Positions 25,776 through 37,485 of a DNA stretch of 64,000 nt are shown here, one piece after another. A program made the translations under genes and the position numbers. This DNA is from Megascapheus bottae. Lineage: Eukaryota > Chordata > Mammalia > Rodentia > Geomyidae. The stretch lies in NCBI GenBank assembly GCA_024803745.1, contig JANJXV010000029.1, positions 22,558,001 to 22,622,000 of the forward strand, written 5' to 3'. The notes under the pieces were generated by a model. It worked only from the letters and a program-made list of their open reading frames with translations. It was not told the origin of the DNA and searched no databases. Position 1 is the first letter of the stretch; every line of letters starts with the position of its first letter.

Positions 25776-25926
25776 ATTCTTCTTGTGATATTTAAAAATC
25801 AACAATTATATTTTATTTTAAATAACTTATGTTTAAATATTAATATTGTACCATTACGTTTTTCTCCTCAAATTTTTTAGCCCTTCAAAACTGAGTTGTT
25901 TCTTTTCATGAATTAATTCTTTTTAT

Positions 25927-26140
25927 TTTAAAAATTATCTTCATGTTTATGTGCAGAGAGAGGTTTTAGGTCAACATGTCAGTTTATGAGTACAAAACAT
26001 CTTGTTTAATGACTGCCCATCTATCTTTCTTTCCCCATCTGTCCCAACCCCACCCATTCCTTCACATTACATGGCTCCATTTTCACCTCTACACCTTAAG
26101 TATTATGACTATGCCCTATGATCTTACCTGTCTTTTCAAC
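25927..26140 (-). mobile_element. Probable old L1 3' region
   Basis: It resembles 5455-5527 at its low end (TCAACATGTCAGTTTATGAG), then a C/T-rich stretch like an inverted L1 3' UTR. It is too diverged to be sure. Confidence 0.4.
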
Positions 26141-26148
26141 GAATTGTT

Positions 26149-26637
26149 CATTTTTATTATTTTTATTGTAATTAATAGAAGGGTTAGTTATTTTTGCCAG
26201 ATAGAGGGTGCATTACTTCACACATGTTGATCCCCCTTCCCATGTTTTTGTCCCCATTTCCCTCCCCCTCTCCCCTCATCTTGTTTCCCCCCTTCCCTTT
26301 CCTCTTTCAAATAAACAAATAAATGTAAATACAAGATATCAGATAACAAGGTAAGTTATTGTGAGAATAACCAAGGGACAACAGAAGAGATGAGAAATAA
26401 CATAGTACATTAAGAACAACAATCACACATTATATGGCTCTTGTTTCCATATCCTGGAGGTCCTTTCATTTGGGAAATAATCATATTAAATGAAGTAAGC
26501 CAGACCCAAAGGAACATAGGCTCAATGGTTTCCCTCATTTGTAATAATTAGTACAAACCTTGGACTCTCCTAGCAGAAGATTACAATAGCTCAAAATCTA
26601 GATACATAAAGTCATACAAGATGAGGCTAAATGAAAG
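26149..26637 (-). mobile_element. Twin-primed (inverted) L1
   Basis: 26149-26476 is a minus-strand L1 3' end with its tail at the low end. 26477-26637 is the adjoining upstream L1 segment on the plus strand (AAATGAAGTAAGCCAGACCC to GGCTAAATGAAAGG). Such head-to-head arrangement is the product of twin priming. A possible 8-bp duplication, GAATTGTT, lies at 26141 and 26638. Confidence 0.82.
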
Positions 26638-26645
26638 GAATTGTT

Positions 26646-27345
26646 TGGGGAAAACTGGACTTCCATATATAGAAGATTGAAACTGGAACCCTTTGTGTCA
26701 CCCTATACCCATATCAGTTCAAAAGGGATTAAAGACCTCAAAGGAAGACATAAAACCTTGGAACTACTACAGAAAGAAATACCAGAAACTTGACATACGT
26801 AGAAACTTTCTAAGTAGAGTTTTGGAGTCTCAACAAATAGAAGAGAGAATTGACAAATAGGATTGTATCAAGCTAAAAAGTTTTTGCAGAGTGAAGGACA
26901 TAATTACTAAGCTAAAAAGACAGCCTACAGAATGACAGATCTTTGCCCACTGATTATCTGTCAAGAGTCTACCACCAGAATATACAAGGAGATCAAGAAA
27001 CTAAACCCCTAAAGAATCAATAAACCAATTAAGTGGGCAACAGAACTAAATAGAGATTTCTCAGGACAGAGGAATCAGACACAGTGGGACAAAGAGAGAA
27101 CCAATTCAGCAGTGATGCTTAATAGATACTACATCAGAAATGAACTGCACAACTTGTGGGACAGGGGCCAGGAGGGGAAAAAGTGGGAGGGAATGAGGGA
27201 GGAGGTGACACTGTTCAAAAAATGTGCTCATTTTCTGACTTACATAACTGTAACCCCTCTGCATGTCACCTTTACAATAAAATTTAATTTAAAAAATGAC
27301 CAATAAGCACATTGAGAAGTGCTCAAAATCCCTGGTCCTAAAGAA
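26646..27345 (+). mobile_element. L1 ORF2 fragment, interrupted
   Basis: ORF2-like sequence (GGGGAAAACTGGACTTCC, GGATTAAAGACCTCAAAGG, AACAGAACTAAATAGAGATT) runs to about 27068. It resumes at 27299 with CCAATAAGCACATTGAGAAG. Confidence 0.8.
27069..27298 (+). mobile_element. Short 5'-truncated L1 3' UTR in L1
   Basis: A G-rich block (27170-27212) is followed by ACATAACTGTAACCCCTCTG and an AATAAAATTTAA tail. It matches the complement of the 16264 element and interrupts the surrounding ORF2. Confidence 0.75.
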
Positions 27346-28036
27346 AATTCTGTTTTCTCTATCTAGGAATTCTTCTGATCCTAACTGATCTTATGGTCAA
27401 TATTCTTTGGATATTCAGCAGACATCTTTCTTCCCATTGATATTTTCCCTTCCTGGAGACCATGCTGCTCAGGTCTCTAGACTTGTCACTAGCACCCCTC
27501 TTCATATGCAAGGGTACCCAAAGCTGAGAACCTCATAGTAAACAAAGGCAAAATTAAGTTGGTTTGAAATTTTTGTTTTGGGTTAGATTTCTTAACTAAT
27601 AGGTTTCTACTGTAAGATAAATTGTTCAACTAATATTCCTCCTGATTTTCAGTCTCTTAGACATTGGTGTTAATCTATCCATATTTATGAATTTATCGGC
27701 TATTTCCATACTTGAGCAACAAATGAGGAAAACATCTGAACAAACAATGGTAACCTCATCCTTTGTGTAAGAGCCTTCCTTGTGAGTTACATTCTCCGGG
27801 TTCAGCAGAGTGAGGAGAGAGGAAGATCAAACAGCCACATGAGTTAGACTAAGAGATTCAGAGGGTCAGACTCCTACCATATAGAATTTCATCAGTGCTT
27901 CCTGAAAAGAGCCCATCCTTCACACCTGACTGCAGTAACAGGAGCTACCAGTTTCTAAGTCTTTCTGGCTTCCATGTCATTACGTGCATTACTTCTTGGC
28001 ATCTTTGCTCCTCACTTGTTATGTCAGCTACCATTT

Positions 28037-28200
28037 GGTTGTTGCTTGAACTCAGAGCCTACCACTGTGCTTAGGCTTTTGTAATCAAGACTAGTGCTCT
28101 ACTACTTGAGCTACAGCTCCTTATATGGCTTTCTTGATGATTAATTGATGGTAAGAGTGTCCCAGGCTTTCCTGTCTGAGTTGGCTTTGTACCATGATCC
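28037..28200 (-). mobile_element. B1-dID-type SINE, 3' part
   Basis: It has GCTTGAACTCAGAGCC, CTACTACTTGAGCTACAGC and TTAATTGATGGTAAGAGTG. The B1-like end is degraded. Confidence 0.65.
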
Positions 28201-30204
28201 TTAGATCATATCAGTGTTGTCTATCTCTTATTAATACCCCCCTCCTGCTTTTTAAAATTTCACTTTCTTCTTCTTATTGCTCATTATTGCTCTCACTCCA
28301 GGGGTCACTTTTGGTGACCACAGAGGTAAGGCAACTGAACAATCTTCCATCTTTCACTAACATACATATTGTATTTGGATTAAACACAAAGCATACCTAA
28401 AAAGTATGAACAAATGAAAACCTACTGTTCACAATTTAAGTACTGATTCAAAGAACATTTCTGTGATTACCTTAAAAAACATTTAGGTTTTTAATTTCTT
28501 TTTACCAAGGATTATCTCTTTCTCTCTTCACTGCAGATGGAACCTTTAGACAAAGCTGGCCAAACCTCACTTCCTTGCTAGTGCAGCCCATCTCTGCCTC
28601 CCTGGTTGAAAAATTGATCTCTTTGCCAGCAGCAACAACAACAAAGGATCTCTGTACCCCTCTAGAACTTCCACATAAAGGTGAAGTATTTAATCATTTT
28701 GTGTATCTTATAGTTTTTGCAAAGATTGTGATTATTTGATAAAATTCCTCAATGGACATTTCCACTATTATTGGCTTTTGATAAGGGGAACATTTATCAA
28801 ATCAATGTCTCTCTTAGGGACCTTTTCAGAAAATGATTTTGATTAAATGTGAGCAAATAAGGATTAAAAAGGAACAAGACAAAGGCATTCTGAATGGTTA
28901 CAAAGCAAACTAGCTTCAAAAAATAAGGCATTTTGTGCATGCAGGAAAATCAACTTAACACAGCTTCTCAGTTTCAGCTTCAGTGGTCTTGTTACCTGCC
29001 AACATCCAGTAAATATCAGACAGCTATGTATAAAGCCTTTTAGTATAAAGCATTAAAGCCTAATTCCTGAAATTGACTTAGAAATCCCTCTGTCTCCACA
29101 CATCATCACCCAACAGTTTGTCAGGCCTTATTGGACCACATATGATAAAACTAAGGTAGTTAAGCTTCCAGTGGTGGGATGAAAGCCAGTAGCTCTATCT
29201 TATTTCTGCCTCCAGCTTTTGCATTAAAGTTCTAAAAAAAAAAAAGACTTCATATTGCTGGGTTTACCTCTAGTTGCTATGTATTATCATTTAAGGGCTA
29301 TGTGGTTTTTGTTTTTTGATTTTCTTCTTTTATCCAGATCTAGGGGCTCAACTAGCTCTGTTTTATCTCTTTTGACAACAAATGCATTTAAAAGATGTTT
29401 TGAAGAAATCGTTTTTAAAAAATAAATTTGAATTCCAGGATCTTATAGACATAGTTCCCAATATCCTTCAGAGAGCCTCCTAAACTAATAATCAATAAAA
29501 TCTATACAACAGTAACAAGTTTATGCTATAAAAGTAAGAACATAGAAGGATTTTAGCAGTCTTGTTTTGCTGTGTTTCTGTCATTTGTTCTGAGCTGAGG
29601 AAACTGATCATGGGTTGTGTGCAAATGTAGACACAGCACAGAAACAAGGAACGAAAGCCCTGGACTCAATGTCTAGATGCAGAACCAAGATTAATTAATT
29701 CATTTTCCATGTGTAATTAGAGCCTCTAATGCATGTCAGCCACAGTTCTGACCTCAGAAGCCCTGCTCATTCATATTGGTTCTCTAGTGGAAGCCTTATG
29801 CTTGTCTCTATAGGACAGCTAACACACTTCTCCAGTCATATGGTACACATTTCAATACTTTTCTATACTATAACATGACAGGAGAATTAGCAGATCTCTT
29901 CCCTACCAAATAATCATATCAGTTATCATCTCAATAGGCAAATAATGTTGCAGCAAAGCAAAATAATACACCAAGGGTGCATTTCCATGATAAATTGCAA
30001 ATGTGTGAGATATATGCTAAAACTCATTTACAATTCCAGGGTTAAAGAAGCAATAAATATAGGTATGCTTTCTAATGAATTATTTCTGATTCAATTTTCC
30101 CATGAGCCTAGTAGAAATTGTTTTACTAGGAAAACTCAGACATGTGTATTTACGTTTAGGGGAAGAAATTTCATATTGTATGTATACCCATAATGCACTT
30201 GGAG
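28201..30204. other. Intronic sequence without recognised repeats
   Basis: About 2 kb of unique intron. A 12-base A-run at 29234 follows GCATTAAAGTTCT, but no parent transcript was recognised upstream. Confidence 0.5.
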
Positions 30205-30515
30205 CAAATTCAAAGGAGTTTCATTGTGGTATTTCCATACTTTCCTATAAATTATTTTGATCAAATTAATCCCTATTTGCATTTATATTTTATATACCAT
30301 CAATCCTCCCCATTTCTTTTCAAGAATTTGTTGATATTTACATGTATTTATGCATATATAAATATATACATATACAAATATACGTATATAATGCATAAAA
30401 TATACATATATCAAATATATGTATACTAATTTTTATTTTTCTGACATTGGCTTATCTCACTTAACATGACAATCTCTATTTCCATCCATTTTCCTACAAA
30501 TATCATAAATTGAAA
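30205..30515 (-). mobile_element. Old L1 3' region, with AT-rich repeat
   Basis: TTGGCTTATCTCACTTAAC and TTTCCATCCATTTTCCTAC are complement of old L1 sequence. AT-rich TATA/CATA repeats fill 30345-30425. Confidence 0.55.
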
Positions 30516-30708
30516 CACCAAGCAAGACATTTAAATTTCTCAAATACTAACTATGTAGTCTGAGTAGCTGGATAAATTGAAACTAATCTTAATATTGCAT
30601 AATGATAATTTTCCCCAAGTAAAATGGATTATAACACTCATTATCTCTAAGATAATTATCTTGAAATTTCTCGATAAACATGTAAAATAATTAGCTGCTC
30701 AAGATGCT

Positions 30709-30734
30709 ATATATATATATATATATATATATAT
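30709..30734 (+). repeat. (TA)n microsatellite
   Basis: About 13 uninterrupted TA units in AT-rich intron. Confidence 0.9.
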
Positions 30735-32030
30735 GAAGATAGCACAAGAATAGATATCAAATTAAGTGCTCTTCTTTCCAGCAATAAAACCAATGACTAA
30801 TTGCTCTTAGTTTACTTCATAGTTTATATATGGAAAGATAATTTAAGGCATATTGTAAATATATCTTGTTCAATTTTGTAAGCATACTTTCTAAGTATTT
30901 CCTGAGTTCTAGGAAACAAAGTTTCACTAATGAAGTTCAGAAGTTAGCATATTAAAAACACAGGTGTGAAAAGTGCAAATAAAGTAATTATTTATCATAC
31001 TCATGTAACTATGTACACTGAAGAAGAATTTCCTAAAACACAGCCAATAATGTAATAAATTTTCTCCACTACATATGCTTTCTGAACATGAAATCTACCC
31101 TTTCACTTTTGAAATATTTGATAACATTGCTGAAGAATTCCACACTACAAACAATAGAATGAGATTCTGATAGCTACAAGTCTGTGGAATATCACATTAA
31201 TCATATAACAATTGAAAAATGTCTCAGGTCTGGCCAAACAAGGTGATGAATCAGTTTTTGACCTTTGAAGAGAACCAAAAGTAAACAAGAAAGCATGCAC
31301 TTCCAAAATCTTTGGTAGTTAGCTGGGACCATAAGAATAGCCTGTAGGTAAATGAATCCAACATGAGAATTACCTGTGTATGTCGGGGGTGGGGAGGTCT
31401 TATCTTTAAATAAAACTTTATGTAAAGCTGAATTTAATGTGCTCATATATATGAATCAATACATGGCCTTTTATGTTTCTCCAAATTTGTTTTACAATTA
31501 TCTTCAACCCAAAGTTATACAAATGATACCATAAAACCATCTAAATGAAGGAATTAAATGTCTACATTCCTACTGGCTTAGGAAAGTAGAGAATGCAAAA
31601 TTTTATAGAGATCCCAGAAAGAACTAAGACATATGCCTTTAGAATGAAATAAGATGAAACAGAAATGGCTTCTTTCTCCAATAAATATATATGATGTGCT
31701 TCGATTAAATAATTATATACTGACTACCAATTCATTTTCTCTTGTCTTTGTAGTCATAAAGATATAATGTGTCAACAGTTATTAATCTGAGTTTTCAAAT
31801 ACAATTTGAATTTGTGGTAAATTTAATAATGCCATAAATACAATGAAATGTAATACTAAAATACCAATTAATATAATTTTTCATGAAAAATATAAATGAG
31901 TAAAGTTTAAAAAGAAATATTTTGGTATTTTGATGAATTTATTATTTTGAAAAAGATGCTTGCTTATTTGTTGCATAAAATTTAACATTAATGAGAAAAC
32001 TTTGTGTAAATAGCATGGGATAATATTTAT
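30735..32030. other. Intronic sequence without recognised repeats
   Basis: Unique AT-rich intron. No exon or mobile-element signature seen. Confidence 0.5.
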
Positions 32031-32217
32031 TTTTGTCAGTCTAGGGGCTTGAACTCAGGGCCTGGGAACTGTCCTTGGGCTTTCTTAAGGCTAGCACTCC
32101 AGCACTTGAGTCACAGCACCATTTCCAGCTTTTTCTCTGTATGTGGTATCAAGGACCGGAACTCAGGGCCTGTGCATGCTGGGCAAGCACTCTACCACTA
32201 GGTCACGCTCACAGCCA
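32031..32217 (-). mobile_element. ID-like dimer SINE
   Basis: The minus-strand copy runs from GTCAGTCTAGGGGCTTG through GTATGTGGTATCAAGGACC to CACTCTACCACTAGGTCAC. It lies 25 bp from an oppositely oriented copy of the same family, forming an inverted pair. Confidence 0.88.
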
Positions 32218-32241
32218 GGGCAATATAAAAATGTTATTACT

Positions 32242-32432
32242 AGGCCAGGAGTTTGGCCTAGTGGTAGAGTGCTTGCTTAGCATGCATGAAGATCTGGGGT
32301 TCAATTACTCAGTACCACATACATAAAAAGTCAGAAGTGGTGCTGTGGCTCAAGTGGTAGAGTCCTACCCATGAGGAAATCCAGGGACAATGTTCAGGCC
32401 CTGAGCGCATGCCCAGGACTGGCAAAAAAAAA
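32242..32432 (+). mobile_element. ID-like dimer SINE
   Basis: The copy begins AGGCCAGGAGTTTGGCCTAG and ends at CAGGACTGGC plus an A tail. With 32031-32217 it could form a long hairpin in RNA. Confidence 0.9.
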
Positions 32433-32647
32433 ATATTATTATAATTATTATTGTAATTAGTTATTTTCCTATTCACAATAAAGTTACAATTTTCTTTACT
32501 GAAAAGTAGTTTTACTGGAATAAGACATCTCCTTGATAATCACATTTATATTCATAATTATTTCCAATGTATTTTGAATGTTTACCTTTTCAATTTTCTA
32601 GTGTACTTACAAAGATTCATCACTAGTAGAGTTTTCAAAGAATGCAC

Positions 32648-32892
32648 TGAAGCCTGTAATCATAGCTACTCCTGGGGCTGAGATCTGAGGATGGAAGTTC
32701 AAAGCCAGCCTGGGGCACTAAAGAACCTGATATTCTTATCTACAGTTAATTACTAAAAAATGGGAAGTGGGGCTGTGGCTCCAAGGGTAGGGCGGTAACC
32801 TTGAGCTGAAGCGATCAGGGACAGTGCCCAGGTCCAGAGGTAGGGTGGTAGCCTTGAGCTGAAAAGCTCAGGGACAACACCCAGGCCCACAA

Positions 32893-32939
<47 letters not shown>

Positions 32940-32940
32940 A
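32648..32940 (+). mobile_element. B1-dID-type SINE with 53-bp duplication
   Basis: The B1-like half (GCCTGTAATCATAGCTACTC) is followed by a right half in which GGTAGGG(C/T)GGTA occurs at 32786 and again at 32839. This is a 53-bp tandem duplication. The tail is (AAT)n at 32893-32939. Confidence 0.85.
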
Positions 32941-33299
32941 TTGATCATTTTTTACTACTACAGCTTTAAAAAATTGTCCAGAAATAGTATATTTTCACCT
33001 AAAAAATCCATTGACAAGAAATGCTAGTAGGTTTTTATCCTGTATTATTTTTTGTTACTTAGGAAACTAATTAAATCATTTACAGTAACCTCACGGGACA
33101 ATTCCAGAAATACATTATTATGTTCTGGGTATAAAAAAGTCCTTAACATTATTTGTTTTTATGTTTGTTATGCATGTATCTTGTTATGCATGTATCTATC
33201 CATCTCTATCTAACATTTATCTACCAATGGTGATCCATCTATTATCAGTCATGATGATTAGTTACAGATACAGGCATGGAGATCTCTCTATCTGTGTAG

Positions 33300-33342
33300 C
33301 AGAGATAAAGGTATCTATCCATCTATCTATTTATCTATCTAA
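33300..33342 (+). repeat. (TATC/CATC)n microsatellite
   Basis: A degenerate tetranucleotide run of the form TATC with CATC interruptions. Related degenerate units extend back to about 33175. Confidence 0.8.
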
Positions 33343-33489
33343 ATAGTGGAATGTGTTCAGTCTAATGTAAGATGATTTTAATTCCCAATATTGTAACTAA
33401 TCATCATGATAGTACAAAAGAAGAAAATCTTCACTAGACCAAAGAAAACAAGAAAACTAAAACCCTATGTTTGAACTGAGTTGGTGACT

Positions 33490-33780
33490 AGCAATCTGTT
33501 ACTCTAACAAAAATGCTTGAAATGAATAGCTAGTCAGAAGAAACAGTTTATTGGCTCTGAGTTTGGGTTTCTGTTCATTATCATTTGGCTCTCCTGTTTT
33601 GGGGACTGTGGCAAGGCAATATGGTGTGGATTGTGAGACAGAGGAGGCTGCACCCCTGTGGAGACCAGGAATTGAAGTGAGAAGTAGATTAAAATGCCTC
33701 TTTAAGGGCATATATCCCCAAAGATGAACTCACTCCCACTGTCCACACCTCCTGAAAATTCCACTTTATCTGAATTGTAC
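33490..33780 (-). mobile_element. Possible MaLR-type LTR remnant
   Basis: AACAGTTTATTGGCTCTGAG, GGCAAGGCAATATGG and AAGGGCATATATCCCCAAAG follow the order seen in the complement of mammalian MaLR LTRs. Similarity is partial and by recollection only. It has no coding capacity. Confidence 0.35.
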
Positions 33781-35341
33781 CGTCACTGGTAACCGAACTT
33801 TCTACCAGTGAGCTTCAAGATATGATGAGCCTTCATCCAAAAACCAGCCCTGGGCTTCATAACTTTCAGAATTCCAAATAGGAGAAAATATCAAGGGAAA
33901 AAATAATAACAAACTTTCTAATTTGTACAGATGATTTCTATCTAAATAAATGTGGACATACAATAGCATCTCACTGTAAATTCCAGCAGGCAAGATCACT
34001 TTAGGAAGAGTGATGGATGTAGAGGTAGAGAAGGATAGATGGTCAGAAGTGGGAAACTGCTAGAGTGACACCCAATTGTACTGCTCTTCAAGTGGACAAT
34101 AGCCCAGTGAAGCTGAGTCTGGACTGGAAGATGAGAGCAGCCATCTGCTGAGCTGGTGATCAGCATTCCTATCAGTCTGAAGTTCTCAGACAAAAAGGAA
34201 CAAAGCTTCAGAATTCCCTTTGAATGACTATTCATCAAGGTTCTTTCAGAGTGCGCACAGGTTGGAGACTTATTGTCCAAAGTCCACGGAAAGTGCAGTG
34301 GATCTTGGTTCCTGGGGAGTATAGGTTGGGCTTACTGAGGGTGAATGTACTGTCATTTTCCCAGAACTTGGTCAGAGTTTTCAGCTTCTTGTTCCAACAG
34401 TTTTGATTGGAGAAAGTACTCACCTTAGACTTAGTGGAGAGTTGTTTGTTTGCTACCTAAGTTGGAATTTTTAGATTATATCCATCTGACAAATGTTCTT
34501 TTGTTTTGTGAACTTTTCAGTGTTTCTCACTAAAGTTTAAAACCTTTTACATCCTCATCTCATTGCTTTGAAACACATTTTCACTCCTTGGATAATTTAC
34601 TGGAATTAAATCTAGTAGACAATACCTTGTATTTTCATGACTCAATTTTTCCCACCATAGACTGTCATTTACAAACTTAGGAATGACTAGAGGTGCTATA
34701 ATATTCTTTTGGTTCTATATCTGGTTATTCTCTTCATGTAGCCAATACTTCTAGCATTCTCTTCAGTATTATCAATATAAGTCTTTCACATCTGAGTCCC
34801 TAGATTGTGAAGTCCTCATTTCCTTTAAATGATTAGATCTCCATTTCAATGACATTTTCCATAAAATGACCTTTTTGTTTCCTCTTAAATTTCTCAGGCT
34901 TTTGGGCATGGTATGCACTTGAAAGTAACAGATACTTTCCAAACTAAAACATGACTTGTTCATGGTTAATTAGAATACATTGTTTCCCTTTGCATTTCCA
35001 TAGTTTGAGGTCTTTTTTTATAGTCCAGTTGTGGAAAAGTAAAATATTTTCCCAAATGCTTATCAATTCATATAAATGTACTTACATGTGGATGTGAACC
35101 TACAATCTGTGTCTATTAGAAACTCAACTGGACACACATTTTCATAAAAGCATATAATTTACTTTTAATATACCTATTTTAATATACTTACTCTGGTGTG
35201 GAACCTAGGGATGACATATTCAGAGTGTTCAGGAAATTATTTGATATTTAGGAAAATGTTAATAGATCACTGACCCCAAATCATTAACTATATTAGTCGA
35301 GAGCACATTTCAATCCCATGGGTTGTGGGGACTTTGGAAAC
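33781..35341. other. Intronic sequence without recognised repeats
   Basis: About 1.5 kb of unique intron. Several 60-94 codon open frames on both strands overlap one another and look like nothing known. Confidence 0.5.
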
Positions 35342-35395
35342 TGTAAGGGTTCCAGAGAGAAGAGAGACATGAGGGTAAGTAGAGGCAAAGGAAAG

Positions 35396-35401
35396 TTTAT
35401 T
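35396..35401 (-). terminator. Polyadenylation signal of the solo LTR
   Basis: AATAAA on the minus strand, about 75 nt after the TATA box. Confidence 0.65.
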
Positions 35402-35475
35402 AGAGTACCAATATGTTCCTGAATATGACCCCTGCTACGAGATTAGAGAAGTTGAACTGGAACCTAAGCAGACTG

Positions 35476-35487
35476 GGTTTTTATAGG
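35476..35487 (-). promoter_or_regulatory. TATA box of the solo LTR
   Basis: CTATAAAAACCC on the minus strand, placed as expected in U3. Activity is not known. Confidence 0.65.
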
Positions 35488-36004
35488 CAGGGGAAGAAAC
35501 AGATTTTTAGCTTGTGGGGCCTGTGATTAACGGGGCAGGTACAATCAGCATTGTACAGGTGTATCGGGCTGCAGCGGTTCATGGGAAGAGGGTGCGGCCT
35601 CTGCTGCCACCTCAGTTGCTCTCAGGACCCTCAACGGCCTAACAGTAACAAGCAGATAACACACATGTACAAAATGCAAAGCCCAGTCCTGGAAGTTTGG
35701 GTCAATAGTCAGCCAAGAAAGAACTCAGGGACACAAAAGAAACACATTTATTTGAATTAAAATGTCATAATTTGGAAGAACTCTGTCTAGGAAATCAAAA
35801 AAACTTAAATAATGGATCTGAGAGTCAAAGTTAAGTGTGTGATGAGAAGCTTTCCTAAATATTGGCTATACTAATTCACAATGTAAGTAAAACCATCAGA
35901 AGTCAGGAATAAAAACAACCCTAACAATATCCACAAGATTATAAGACTGAGTCATCTCCTGAATATTATATCCATAGTGAGATCTTTTTTTTTCTTTTTT
36001 CTTT

Positions 36005-36227
36005 TCTTTTTGTGGGTCATGGGACTTGAACTCTGCCTTAGCACTGTCCCTGAGCTTTTCAGCTCAAGGTTATTACCCTACCAAGCCCCACTTCCCATTT
36101 TCTAGAAGTTAATTGGTTAATAAGAGTCTCACACCATTTTGTACCCAGGCTGGTTTTGAACCTTGATCCTCAGATCTCAGACTCCTGAGTAGCTAGGATT
36201 ACAGGCTTGAGCCACCACATTGGGCTA
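36005..36227 (-). mobile_element. B1-dID-type SINE
   Basis: A well-preserved minus-strand copy: GTGGGTCATGGGACTTGAAC, GCTTTTCAGCTCAAGG, CTCCTGAGTAGCTAGGATTA and AGGCTTGAGCCACCA. A T/C-rich tail lies at its low end. Confidence 0.85.
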
Positions 36228-36575
36228 TTGGATCTTTTTGCTAACTGATGAACTGTGCACTAGAAAGAGGTAATTTCCTTTCTTTTCCCCCTGATTCCCC
36301 TCACTGTATTTGAAAACAAAATATCACAGAATGGAACATATTTTTGGTATCTTGAAATCTTTTGAATTTTATGTGTCATATTTTAACTCTATTATTAAAC
36401 TTTGCAACATAAAAGACAGAAGTCATTTGGTGAAGTGAGCTGGAAATGTAACCTTTAAGTAGTAGTAGCCATGCACAAACTTTGTAAGAACCTACAACTA
36501 AACATTTCATGATTTTCCTATTTCAAATTTCAAGTGATTTTCATTAATTTGAAGTAAATTCATGGGTAAGCTACA

Positions 36576-36680
36576 AAAGGAGGAGGAGGAGAAGGCAAAG
36601 GGGGAGGAGGAGGGGAGGGGAAGGAAGGAAGAGAGTGAGTGAGGGATAGAGGGAGGGAGGAAAGGAAGGAGGGAAGAAAT
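36576..36680 (+). repeat. GA-rich polypurine tract
   Basis: Runs of GGA, GGGGA and GGAA units with almost no pyrimidines, about 100 bp long. Confidence 0.85.
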
Positions 36681-36701
36681 TCTAGAAGAAATAAATTCTC
36701 C

Positions 36702-36930
36702 CTGTTTTAGTAGCTTACATCTATAACTGTAATCCTAACACTCAGGAAGCTGGTCTGTGGATCACAGTTTGAAGCCAGCCTGGACAGGAAAAACCATGAG
36801 ACTTTTCCCTATTTAACCAGGAAAAACAAGAAGTGAAGCTGTGGCTCAAAGGTTAGAGCCCTAAACTTGAGCAAAAATGCTAAGGGACAGAACAGGCACT
36901 TGTCCCTGATTTTAAGTTCTATGTTAGCAC
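36702..36930 (+). mobile_element. B1-dID-type SINE, diverged
   Basis: ACTGTAATCCTAACACTCAG, AGTTTGAAGCCAGCCTGG and GAAGCTGTGGCTCAAAGG are present in family order. Confidence 0.72.
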
Positions 36931-36978
36931 ACAAAACAGAAGGAAAGAAGGAAAACGAGAGAAAGGTAAAGGAAGAAA

Positions 36979-37046
36979 GGAAGGAAGGAAGGAAGGAAGG
37001 AAGGAAGGAAGGAAGGAAGGAAGGAAGGAAGGAAGGAAGGAAGGAA
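36979..37046 (+). repeat. (GGAA)17 microsatellite
   Basis: A 68-bp pure GGAA array, flanked by impure GAAA and GGGA units to about 37090. It explains the long low-complexity open frames on both strands here. Confidence 0.95.
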
Positions 37047-37277
37047 GAAAGGAGGGAGGGAGGGAGGGAAGGAGGGAACAAAGGAAAGAGGTAAAGAGCA
37101 GTATATACTTCTTCAACAAATCAAGAGAAAGTTATGGACAGAATAGGCACACATTCTCCTACACAAAAAAACCCCAATTATCATTAATCATTGACATAGG
37201 CCCACTCTGCATTCTGTTGGCTCCATGCAACTTTTAGTCAGTTGTTTCTACTTCTATTGCTCTTCCTTTTTGTTTTT

Positions 37278-37485
37278 TGGTTCTGGTATTAGGGCTTAAA
37301 CTCAGGACATGGTCTTTAGCTTTGACACTGAAGTGGGGCACTCTACCAGTTGACACACAGCTCAATTCAGTTTTTGTTGTTGTTGTTGTTGGATATTCAG
37401 GAAAAGATCTCATGGACTTTTTTTGCTGGCTCCAAACTGCAATCCTCAGACCTCACTCTCCTGAATAGGTGGGAATACATGTCTG
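37278..37485 (-). mobile_element. B1-dID-type SINE, diverged
   Basis: GGGCTTAAACTCAGGAC, CACTCTACCAGTTGACAC and CTCTCCTGAATAGGTGG are present. A (GTT)n at 37373-37391 interrupts it. Confidence 0.65.

Larger units (their letters stand above)
35342..35644 (-). mobile_element. Solo LTR of an endogenous retrovirus
   Basis: Read on the minus strand, this 303-bp unit starts TGTTAGG and ends CTTACA (TG...CA termini). It contains a TATA box (CTATAAAAACCC) and a polyadenylation signal AATAAA about 75 nt further on, the U3-R order of an LTR. Flanks GAAAC and GTAAC may be a 5-bp target duplication with one change. No internal viral genes are present. The class (ERV1 or ERVK) is uncertain. Confidence 0.75.

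Noticed and set aside
29160..29245. Possible processed pseudogene end: GCATTAAAG followed by an A-run at 29234
   Set aside because: No parent coding sequence recognised upstream and no clear target-site duplication.
36809..37119. Overlapping frames coding Lys-Glu-Gly-Arg or Phe-Leu-Pro-Ser repeats
   Set aside because: They are the GGAA array read on both strands.
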